A program made the position numbers and the translations under genes. A stretch of 64,000 nucleotides of DNA from Polyangiaceae bacterium (GTDB lineage: Bacteria; Myxococcota_A; Polyangia; Polyangiales; Polyangiaceae). The notes beneath the pieces were generated by a model. The model was not told the origin of the DNA, did no database searches, and was given only the letters and a program-made list of their open reading frames with translations. The stretch covers positions 62,001 to 126,000 of the forward strand of contig JACKEA010000007.1 of the NCBI GenBank assembly GCA_020633235.1. The letters are read 5' to 3'. Of this stretch, positions 1-8,460 are shown one piece after another (the first letter of the stretch is position 1; every line of letters begins with the position of its first letter).

Positions 1-192
1 ATCGCCCCCGGGATGATCGAGACGCCCATGACTCAGGGCATGAATCAGAAGGCGCGGGACGCGCTGGTGGCAGCGGTGCCCTGCGGCCGCATCGGTGAGC
101 CGGACGACATCTGGCAAGCCGTCAAATTCGTGATCGAGTGTGACTATTTCAACGGACGCACCGTCGATGTCGACGGCGGCCTCGTGATGTGA
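1..192 (+). CDS. SDR family oxidoreductase, C-terminal fragment
   Basis: The first 63 residues read in frame from the window edge to a TGA at 190-192 and form the end of a short-chain dehydrogenase/reductase. The segment starts with IAPGMIETPM, the usual PG-x-I/V-x-T/D-x-M element after the catalytic YxxxK helix. It ends with NGRTVDVDGGLVM, the NG-x-x-x-x-VDGG C-terminal signature of FabG-like SDRs. The Rossmann fold and catalytic residues lie outside the window, so the substrate is unknown. The symporter gene begins 7 bp downstream on the same strand, so the two are probably co-transcribed. Confidence 0.85.
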   Translation: MAPGMIETPMTQGMNQKARDALVAAVPCGRIGEPDDIWQAVKFVIECDYFNGRTVDVDGGLVM

Positions 193-199
193 GGGGAAC

Positions 200-1807
<1,608 letters not shown>

Positions 1808-1907
1808 AAGTTCTGAAAAGAACTACCCACTGAAGCTGATGGGCGTCATGATGAGTGATGCCCGCGGCGAACGGGTCGCTGGGGGGGCAATCAGGGAGAA
1901 ACGTCAC

Positions 1908-2075
1908 GTGCGTTTGATTTGGGGGATCACGCTCACCGAGCTTCGGGAAGAGCTGAAGAAGAACATCCACGCGGCCAACGACAACCCTTGTCGCTACGTG
2001 GTGTGCCGCGCGACCTCACACGAGCTGCAGGGTTTCCCCGAGACCGAGCCTCGGACCGGCGAAATCGGCCGCTGA
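1908..2075 (+). CDS. Small hypothetical protein (55 aa)
   Basis: A GTG-started frame encodes 55 residues beginning VRLIWGITLTELREELKK. A GGGAG element lies about 9 bp upstream of the GTG. In-frame ATGs at 1839, 1848 and 1851 would add up to 23 residues. The short amphipathic stretch (TELREELKKNIHAA) and ordinary amino-acid composition look more protein-like than the Arg-rich overlapping frames. I recognise no family. It lies in the gap between the symporter and a lipoprotein gene that otherwise holds nothing. It may be spurious. Confidence 0.35.
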   Translation: MRLIWGITLTELREELKKNIHAANDNPCRYVVCRATSHELQGFPETEPRTGEIGR

Positions 2076-2160
2076 CGGCATTTCCTGAGCCTTTCCGCCA
2101 GCCTGTCGGGGCGCCGCGGAACCTCGCGCCGCCCTGCCGCGGGTGGGCTACGCTTGCGGC

Positions 2161-3056
2161 ATGCGCCGGCTGTTCCTGGTGTTTCTCGGGTCTTTGCTGC
2201 TCGCGTCTCCCGGTTGCGGGGACGACGAAGGCCTCGGGCACGGAAGCGCGGGGAGCAGCGGCGCGGACGCCGCGACGGGCGGCGCCGCGGGGAGCGACGC
2301 GGCGACCGGCGGCAGCGCGGGCTCGGCGGGCAGCGACGCGGCGCGGCGGGCAGCGCGGGCTCGGCGGGCAGTGACGCGGGCGCAGCGGGCAGCGCGGGCT
2401 CGGCGGGCAGCGACGCCGGCGCGGACGCGACAATCGGTGACGCGGGCGTACCGCTGAACGGCCTCGGCGCCATCACCGGGGATTGCGGCCCCATCGACCC
2501 GACGGAGATCACGTCGCCGAGTCCCTTCACCTTCGAGACGGTGCTCGACTTCGGCACCCAGACGTTCGACTACAACGCGCTCTCGCTGGGCGGAAAGCAG
2601 CTCTACGACGAGGGCAACCTGGGTGGGAACTCGCTGTACTCCGAGATCTTCAGCTACGAGGTCCTGTACCGCTGCGAGCTCGCCACGCTGCTGAAGACCG
2701 AGACCAAGATCGAGTACCAGGACGCCGGCGGCAAGAAGACGGACATCTTGGTGAGCATCGACGGCTACAAGGTCGGCGTCAGCGTGACCCGCGCCTACGC
2801 CTTCCCGGCCGGCTCCACTTTCACCGTCACCGCGGCGCACGACCTGTTGGCGAAGAAGCTCGACGACATCGTGCTCAGCACCCAGAACGTGAAGCCGGTG
2901 GACGCCTGGCAGAAGCAGATCTTGCACGTGTTCGCCTACAACCAGCAGCACGAAGACGCCCTGTTCCAGGCCTACCCCACGCTCCCCGCAGCCACGCGAG
3001 CGGACACCATCGTGATGGTCACGCTGACCAACGGCGACGACGACTTCATGTACTGA
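2161..3056 (+). pseudogene. Lipoprotein gene with an apparent 1-base frameshift
   Basis: The ATG opens a lipoprotein signal peptide (MRRLFLVFLGSLLLASPGC, lipid Cys19) followed by a Gly/Ala/Ser/Asp-rich linker. Within that linker, near 2341-2350, the frame switches. The remaining linker repeats (GSAGSAGSDAGA) and a well-formed C-terminal domain of about 200 residues, ending NGDDDFMY, continue in the -1 frame to 3056. Neighbouring repeat copies read gacgcgggcgc, where this one reads gacgcggcgc, so a single missing G explains the shift. The C-terminal domain family is unknown to me. An assembly error, a real null allele or slippage-based phase variation are all possible. Its stop overlaps the next start (TGATG). 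Confidence 0.75.
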
Positions 3057-3514
3057 TGGACAAGCGCGCGCTGATCACGGAGCTCTCGGCGCGCCTCGCG
3101 GCGGAGCTCGAGCGCTGCACGGCGCAGGCCAAGGACGCCGCCGAAGGCGCGACCCACGAAGAGAATCGCTCCGAGGGCGACAAGGACATGCGGGCCACGG
3201 AGGCGTCGTACGTCGCTCGCGGCCAGGCCCAGCGCGCGGCGGAGCTTCAGACCGCCATCAGCCAGCTCGCCGCCATGCCCGTGCGCACTTTCGGCGCCGG
3301 GGATCGCATCGCAGTGTCGGCCTTGGTGGAGCTCGACGGCGAGCGCACGTACTTCCTGGTCACCGCCGGCGGTGGCGAGCGCGTCGCGGGCGTGACCACC
3401 CTCGCGACCCAGAGCCCCCTGGGCCGCGCCCTGTTGGGCCTCGAGGTGGGCGACGAAGCGGAAGTGACCACGCCCCAAGGCACGAAGTCGCACGAGATCA
3501 CCGACGTGCGCTGA
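3056..3514 (+). CDS. GreA/GreB C-terminal domain protein
   Basis: This 152-residue protein ends in a GreA/GreB-type C-terminal domain. The hallmark SPLGRALLGLEVGDEAEV is intact near residues 121-138, preceded by the strand pattern of the FKBP-like fold (GDRIAVSALVELDGERTYFLV). The N-terminal half is a short charged helical region rather than a convincing GreA coiled coil. Such proteins either bind RNA polymerase through the secondary channel or act as Rnk-like regulators. Which applies here is not determinable. The ATG overlaps the preceding stop by one base (TGATG), implying translational coupling to the frameshifted lipoprotein gene. No terminator is obvious before the next gene. Confidence 0.8.
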   Translation: MDKRALITELSARLAAELERCTAQAKDAAEGATHEENRSEGDKDMRATEASYVARGQAQRAAELQTAISQLAAMPVRTFGAGDRIAVSALVELDGERTYFLVTAGGGERVAGVTTLATQSPLGRALLGLEVGDEAEVTTPQGTKSHEITDVR

Positions 3515-3605
3515 CGCATGCTCGCATCATGTGAAGCAGTGGCACGCGTCAGTGACGCAAACTTCATCCATTACGCAAGCGCCCCCGCAGTGGCAGCATT
3601 TCGGC

Positions 3606-4586
3606 ATGAAGAGAGCGCGACGTCTGCTGATCACGGGTCTCTATGGATTGCTGCTGACCTGGGGCTGTGGCAGCGCCGAGAGCGACTCCCAGAGCCCGGC
3701 TGCCTGTGTTCCGCCGGCGGAGCCCGCGAGTGGCTGGAACTTCGGCCATCCCGCGTTGGATCCCGCAGACGCCGCGCGTGCAGCAGCGTTGATCGGTAGC
3801 TGCCTGCCCGACGATGGCGCGGCGCGCTACCTCGCGGCGTACTACTACGAGCGCGACAGCGGGGAACGCTGGCGTCTGGATGTCGTCGACTGCCTCGCCG
3901 GCAAGACAAACGGCTGCGCAGCCGTGACGCAGTGCCTCGGAGCCAGCGCGGACCTGACCGGCCCTTGCGAGCCGCGTTGTGCTGGTTCCATCTTCGAGAG
4001 GTGTGATGACACGCTCCACTTCCGCATCGACTGCGCCAAGCAGGGCCGGCGCTGCGACGCGGATCAGGGATGCGTCGCGTGCGACGCTGGGCCCGCTTGT
4101 GACTACTCGAGCTACGTCGACCACTGCGACGGCGATCGACCCATCCGCTGCCTCGACGGGATGGAAACCACGCTCAGCCCGTGCGCCCTCTGGGGACTGA
4201 CGTGCGTGGACGACGCCGCCACCTTGGGGAGCGCCTACTGTGCGGGTGCCGAGGGTAGCTGCACGGTCGACCATCATGGCAGCCCCGAGCTCGCCGGCGT
4301 GGCCTGTACCGCGGACGGTCTCCAAGTGTGCGTGAACGGCGGGCTCCATCACATCGACTGCGCCGAGGTTGGAGCGGGATTCACCTGTCAGACCCTTGGC
4401 AGCACCGCCTTCTGCGGCTTGGCGGCGGAATGCGACCCAACGCCGAGCACCGTGGCCGACGCCACTTGCGACGGAGATTCCCTCACGTTCTGCAATGCCG
4501 GGCGCATCGACAAGCTCGACTGCAAACAGTTGGGCTTCACTGGGTGCAACGCCACCTGGGGCGTGTGCTCTCCCAGCCCCTGGTGA
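3606..4586 (+). CDS. Cys-rich secreted lipoprotein
   Basis: This is a 326-residue lipoprotein with signal MKRARRLLITGLYGLLLTWGC (lipid Cys21). The mature part contains some 30 cysteines. They fall in repeated short modules such as CDGDRPIRC, CTADGLQVC and CDGDSLTFC, each followed by an x-x-D/S-C element (DCAEVG, DCKQLGF), which suggests serial disulfide-bonded units of about 40 residues. This pattern is common in myxobacterial surface lipoproteins of unknown function. The longer upstream extension to 3531 was rejected because it would bury the signal peptide. It stands alone, with a rhodanese gene 159 bp downstream. Confidence 0.8.
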   Translation: MKRARRLLITGLYGLLLTWGCGSAESDSQSPAACVPPAEPASGWNFGHPALDPADAARAAALIGSCLPDDGAARYLAAYYYERDSGERWRLDVVDCLAGKTNGCAAVTQCLGASADLTGPCEPRCAGSIFERCDDTLHFRIDCAKQGRRCDADQGCVACDAGPACDYSSYVDHCDGDRPIRCLDGMETTLSPCALWGLTCVDDAATLGSAYCAGAEGSCTVDHHGSPELAGVACTADGLQVCVNGGLHHIDCAEVGAGFTCQTLGSTAFCGLAAECDPTPSTVADATCDGDSLTFCNAGRIDKLDCKQLGFTGCNATWGVCSPSPW

Positions 4587-4745
4587 TATCGGACGGCTGT
4601 CTTCTCGCTGTTCTCGAAGACCCTCACGTCGTTGCTGTCGTGCTCGAGCCCAGGGAGTGAGGGAGTGACAGCGCGAGCCCGCCATCCGATGGAAACGCGC
4701 ACGGGGACGCTTGGCCCTGGTGATCTGGGGCGGCCGTGCTAATCG

Positions 4746-5090
4746 ATGGCCGCCATGTACTTCGTCCTCGGTGCCATCGCGCTGATCTTCATCCTGTATC
4801 TCGCTCGACCGAAGCCGGACATCAGCGGGGAAGAGGCGAAGAAGCTCGTGAAAGCGGGCGCGCGCCTGATTGACGTGCGCACCGCGCAGGAGTTTTCCGG
4901 CGGGCATCTCTCCGGCGCGCGCAACATCCCGCTGCACGAGCTCGGCGGCCGCCTGGAAGAGCTCGGCGATCGCGCCGCCACGGTGGTGCTCTACTGCCAG
5001 AGCGGCATGCGCAGCGGCCGCGCCAAGAAGATGCTCATGGCCGCCGGTTACGAGAACGTACGCGACCTCGGCAGCCTCGCGCGCTGGTAG
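4746..5090 (+). CDS. Membrane-anchored rhodanese-like protein
   Basis: The 114-residue protein has one N-terminal hydrophobic helix (YFVLGAIALIFILYLA, about residues 4-20) followed by a complete single rhodanese domain. The active-site loop is CQSGMRS, with the catalytic cysteine intact, and LIDVRTAQEFSGGHLSGARNIPL is the characteristic rhodanese opening. It probably handles sulfane sulfur or thiol-redox chemistry at the membrane. The exact acceptor is unknown. It converges on a Cys-rich lipoprotein gene, and a hairpin-forming intergenic repeat lies between the two 3' ends. Confidence 0.88.
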   Translation: MAAMYFVLGAIALIFILYLARPKPDISGEEAKKLVKAGARLIDVRTAQEFSGGHLSGARNIPLHELGGRLEELGDRAATVVLYCQSGMRSGRAKKMLMAAGYENVRDLGSLARW

Positions 5091-5111
5091 GCGCGCGAAC
5101 GGGGGAGTGAG

Positions 5112-5167
5112 GTTCCGCGCCGAACCAACATCCAAATGCCAAAGGGTGTTGGTCCGGCGCGAGGAAC
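5112..5167. repeat. Intergenic inverted repeat, hairpin copy of a dispersed family
   Basis: The left arm 5112-5130 (GTTCCGCGCCGAACCAACA) pairs with the right arm 5147-5167, whose reverse complement is the same sequence with a 2-base insertion and one substitution. The loop is about 16 nt. It sits exactly between two convergent genes and would fold from either strand. The core TGTTGGTCCGGCGCG recurs at 29872, 34954, 45252, 50266-50318, 53976 and 63115-63171. A bidirectional terminator or a REP-like element are the main possibilities. Confidence 0.8.
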
Positions 5168-5176
5168 GTCGCGGCG

Positions 5177-5704
5177 CTACTTACAGTTTCCGCCGGGGCA
5201 AGCGACGGTGCAGGTGTTGGGATCCATGCACTGCGTCTCGCAGTTGCCGCCCGCGCAGTTCACGTCGCAGGTGGCGTTCTTGTTGCAGGTGGTCTTGCAG
5301 TTGCCGCCAGGGCACGTGATGTTGCACTTGGCGCCGGGCAGACAGTTGGTGTTGCAGTTGCCACCGGTGCAGGTGAGCTCGCAGATGGAGCCGCCGGCGC
5401 AGACGTAGCGGCAGTTGCCGCCGTCGCAAGTGTCTTGGCAGTGCTTGTTGGAGCCGCAGGTGAGCTCGCAGTTGCCCTTGGGGCAGCCGGGGCCCGTGGT
5501 GATGGGGATGTTGCTGGTCGGCTCAGGGGCGGCGGTGGCCGTCTCTGTCGCGGTGGGCGCTGCGGTTTCCGTGGTCGCCGGGACGGGAGCGGGCTCCGCG
5601 GTGGCGGCGGGTTGAGCCGGGGGCGGCGAGTCGTAGGTCTTGACCACGCAGCCAGCGATGGTGGTCGCGGCGATCGCCGCGAGAGCGTATCGGATGTGTT
5701 TCAC
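5177..5704 (-). CDS. Lipoprotein with perfect 19-residue, four-Cys repeats
   Basis: A GTG start preceded by GAGGTGAGG opens a lipoprotein signal ending AATTIAGC (lipid Cys19). A Pro/Ala/Thr linker of about 50 residues follows. From residue 74 to the end there are five exact 19-residue units plus a partial sixth. Each has the pattern C-x-x-G-N-C-x3-C-x5-C-x3, as in CPGGNCKTTCNKNATCDVN. That gives 22 cysteines in 102 residues with constant spacing. The regularity suggests a disulfide-stabilised solenoid or a metal-binding array on the cell surface. I know no named family for it. The upstream region contains the inverted repeat GTTAG/CTAAC. Confidence 0.85.
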   Translation of the reverse strand: MKHIRYALAAIAATTIAGCVVKTYDSPPPAQPAATAEPAPVPATTETAAPTATETATAAPEPTSNIPITTGPGCPKGNCELTCGSNKHCQDTCDGGNCRYVCAGGSICELTCTGGNCNTNCLPGAKCNITCPGGNCKTTCNKNATCDVNCAGGNCETQCMDPNTCTVACPGGNCK

Positions 5705-5830
5705 GTCGACCTCACCTCGAGAAAAAGGAGCCTGTTAGACGGCCTCCCCTAACAAAACACGCAATCTTGCGGGACTCAACGGGCGGCGAAAACTGGGCGG
5801 TCTGGCGCAGGCGGGCGATCCTTACGGAAC

Positions 5831-7441
5831 ATGCGTCGCTTGGGGTGGACCCTCGTCCTGGGGCTCTTCGGGGTTGGCTGTGCCAGCCCGGGCAGTGCCC
5901 CGCAAACTGAAGAGAAGCCTGCTGTGGCGGCGCCGGTGATCACCGAGCCCGCTGTGGCAGCGCCGGTGACTGCCGAGCCCGATGCGGTGGAGCCGGCGAG
6001 CCACGTGGCGGAAGGGCCCGCTTTGAAGGGGCGCTGTCCCGCGGGGATGGCGCTCATCGACGGGCGCTTCTGCATCGATCGCTGGGAGGCCGTGACCCTC
6101 ACCAAGGACGGCAAGCTGCACTCGCCCTACCACGCCGTGGCGACCGAAGGCGTGGCGGCCGACAGCCGGCCGGGAGTGGTGCCGCAAGCGTACATCTCGA
6201 TGGAAGAAGCCGACGCCGCGTGCAAGCAGAGCGGCAAGCGACTGTGCACCACCCAGCAGTGGGTGGACGCGTGCATGGGCAGCGCGAAGCCGAAGCGCAG
6301 CTACCCCTACGGCAACGTGGAGGATCCTCGGGCCTGCAACACGACCCACGATGGGCATCCGCTGATGGTGCTGCACGAAGGGCGGCGCTTCACGGACTCC
6401 GTGGCGTTGAACGATGCGCGCATCAACCAGGTGGGCGGCACGGTGGCGCCTACGGGGAGCTTCGACGCGTGCGTCACCCCGGAGGGCGTGCACGACATGG
6501 TCGGCAACCTGCTGGAGTGGACCCGCGGCGACCGGCCGCTCTTGATGGGAGGGTACTACTTGGACGCGCACATCAACGGCGAAGGCTGCGCCTACGTGAC
6601 GATGCGCCACGGCGAGAAGTATCACGACTTCACCACCGGCTTTCGTTGCTGCAGCACGCCGGCGCCGGAGGATCCGCAGACGACCCCAGCCAGCGTGACG
6701 GTGACGCGAAACGAGCAGGGATTTCGCTCGTTCGACGATCCGGCCGCGCCGCTGCCGCCGATGCCGAAGCCGCCGGCCTACGCGTCCGAAGAGGCCGCCT
6801 GCCCGGACGGCATGCTGCTGGTGGACGGGCTCCGCTGCAGTGTGCCCGAGCAACAGTGTTTGCGCTGGGTGGATCCGCCGGGCAAGCCTCATCGCGCTTG
6901 CGGCGAGTTTTCCACGCCGGTGCAGTGCAAGGGCGGGCGGCGAGCGATGCGCTACTGCATCGACGAGCAAGAGTACACGCCGGAGGGCTGGGATTTGCCG
7001 CTGGTACACGTGTCGTGGACGGAGGCGCAGCGCGTGTGCGGCGCGATGGACAAGCGGCTCTGCTACGAAGACGAGTGGGAGTTCGCGTGCGAAGGGCCGG
7101 AGGCGAGCCCCTACCCTTACGGCGCCGTGCGCGATGGCGCGAAGTGCAATCACGACAAGGACGACCTGTTCACGCCCCGGGGCAAGCTCATCGACCGGCG
7201 GGTTGCGGCGGACGCGCTGCCGGAGTGCAGGAGCCCTTTCGGCGTGCTCAACATGGTGGGCAACGTCGACGAATGGACCACCCGCGCCGGCAACGAGCGG
7301 CCATGGCGCAGCATCCTCCGCGGCGGCTGGTGGCTCACCGGGCGCAATCGCTGTCGCGCGGCGACGGAGAGCCACAACGAGATCTACGCTGGGCCGCAAA
7401 CCGGCTTTCGCTGCTGCAAGGGCGCCCGCAAGAGGCCATGA
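5831..7441 (+). CDS. Lipoprotein with two tandem FGE/SUMF1-fold domains
   Basis: This 536-residue lipoprotein (signal MRRLGWTLVLGLFGVGC, lipid Cys17) carries two successive formylglycine-generating-enzyme-like (SUMF1) domains. The first spans about residues 60-280 and the second about 315-535. Each shows a CIDxxEx opening, a KRLCxxxxW core, a MVGNxxEWT motif and a GFRCC ending. The paired active-site cysteines of true FGE are not evident. The region before NRCRAA reads GGWWLTGR with no upstream Cys. The fold is therefore probably used for binding or structure rather than formylglycine formation. A small STN-type lipoprotein gene begins 7 bp downstream. Confidence 0.82.
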   Translation: MRRLGWTLVLGLFGVGCASPGSAPQTEEKPAVAAPVITEPAVAAPVTAEPDAVEPASHVAEGPALKGRCPAGMALIDGRFCIDRWEAVTLTKDGKLHSPYHAVATEGVAADSRPGVVPQAYISMEEADAACKQSGKRLCTTQQWVDACMGSAKPKRSYPYGNVEDPRACNTTHDGHPLMVLHEGRRFTDSVALNDARINQVGGTVAPTGSFDACVTPEGVHDMVGNLLEWTRGDRPLLMGGYYLDAHINGEGCAYVTMRHGEKYHDFTTGFRCCSTPAPEDPQTTPASVTVTRNEQGFRSFDDPAAPLPPMPKPPAYASEEAACPDGMLLVDGLRCSVPEQQCLRWVDPPGKPHRACGEFSTPVQCKGGRRAMRYCIDEQEYTPEGWDLPLVHVSWTEAQRVCGAMDKRLCYEDEWEFACEGPEASPYPYGAVRDGAKCNHDKDDLFTPRGKLIDRRVAADALPECRSPFGVLNMVGNVDEWTTRAGNERPWRSILRGGWWLTGRNRCRAATESHNEIYAGPQTGFRCCKGARKRP

Positions 7442-7448
7442 TCGCAAA

Positions 7449-7868
7449 GTGCGATCGGCGACTTCGGCTCTGGTGCTCCTCACGGCGGGGTGCGCCGGCT
7501 CACCCCCGCCCGCGGATACGCCCTCGCAGTTCCAGTCTGCACCCCTGACGGCCGAGCGCACTCCGCGCTCCCGCGTGCTGTTCCGCCAAACCCAGAGCCT
7601 CGGCACCGACGCCCCGGAAGCGCCGGCGCCGGGCGTGGGGATCCGCCGCCGCGTGGACGTCCATTTTCGCGACGCGTCCCTGTCCGACGTCGTGCGTTTC
7701 CTCGCGGACGCCGGGCACTTTTCCGTCGTGGCCGAAGGCAACCTGGCCGGCAAGGTCGACGTCGATTTGAAGCGCGTTCGCCCCTACGACGCGCTGGTGG
7801 CCATCGCCCAGGCCCACGGGGCGCGGGTCACGCGCCGGGGCTCGCTGGTCGTGGTCACTGGCCCCTGA
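7449..7868 (+). CDS. Small lipoprotein with a secretin/TonB short N-terminal (STN-like) domain
   Basis: The GTG start gives a 139-residue protein with a short lipoprotein signal (VRSATSALVLLTAGC, Cys15). The C-terminal half (RVDVHFRDASLSDVVRFLAD onward) has the beta-alpha-beta pattern of STN/secretin N-domains. These include x-V-x-F-x-D-x-x-L-x-D-V-V-R-F-L-A and a second strand-helix with LVAIAQAHG. Secretins such as PilQ and GspD carry such domains, but no barrel follows here. It may be an accessory or pilotin-like piece. It is 7 bp after the FGE-fold lipoprotein gene and is likely co-transcribed. Confidence 0.65.
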   Translation: MRSATSALVLLTAGCAGSPPPADTPSQFQSAPLTAERTPRSRVLFRQTQSLGTDAPEAPAPGVGIRRRVDVHFRDASLSDVVRFLADAGHFSVVAEGNLAGKVDVDLKRVRPYDALVAIAQAHGARVTRRGSLVVVTGP

Positions 7869-7905
7869 CTTGGCCCCGACCCTTCGGGCGCGCTTCAATT
7901 TCGCC

Positions 7906-8460
7906 GTGCCCAACGTGATCGAGCCCGCCACCACCGGTCGCGCCGCGTGCCGCGGCTGCGGCCAGAAGATACCGAAGGGAGAGCTGCGCTTCGGCGAGAG
8001 CATTCCCAACGCCTACGCCGAGGGCGAGACCACCGTCTGGTTTCATATGCTGTGCGCCGCCTGCGCCCGGCCTGCGGAGTTCCTCGAGATCGCGAGCCAG
8101 GATCACGCCGAGCTCCGAGCCTTGGCGGAGGAAGGCGTGGCGCACCGCCGCTTGCCGCGCTTGCTCGCGGCGGAGCGCGCACCCTCGGGGCGGGCCCGCT
8201 GCCGCAGCTGCCACGAGCTGATGGACAAGGGCGCCTGGCGGCTGCGCCTGGGCATCGTGGAAGAAGGCCGCATGAATCCCATCGGGTTCATTCACGTGGG
8301 CTGCAGCGAAGCGTACTTCGAAACCCGCAACGTCCTGGGCCGGATAGAGCGGCTGACACCCGAGCTCTCCGAGAGCGACAGGGCGGAGATCGGCCGCGCC
8401 CTCGGGCCGGGGTTGGCCAAGACCAGCGCGCCGGACGGCAAGCAATCAATGAATGGATAG
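7906..8460 (+). CDS. Protein with two PARP-type zinc fingers
   Basis: Starting at GTG 7906 (VPNVIEPATTGRAACRGC), the 184-residue product has two PARP-type zinc-finger modules. The first has CRGC and, about 30 residues on, HMLC. The second has CRSC and HVGC, giving two complete C-x2-C...H-x2-C ligand sets. In eukaryotes this fold senses DNA strand breaks. The bacterial role is unknown and DNA binding is inference. An upstream TTG at 7870 is in frame but less likely, because the short start matches the domain boundary. The 3' end overlaps the convergent amidohydrolase gene by 15 bp. Confidence 0.7.
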   Translation: MPNVIEPATTGRAACRGCGQKIPKGELRFGESIPNAYAEGETTVWFHMLCAACARPAEFLEIASQDHAELRALAEEGVAHRRLPRLLAAERAPSGRARCRSCHELMDKGAWRLRLGIVEEGRMNPIGFIHVGCSEAYFETRNVLGRIERLTPELSESDRAEIGRALGPGLAKTSAPDGKQSMNG

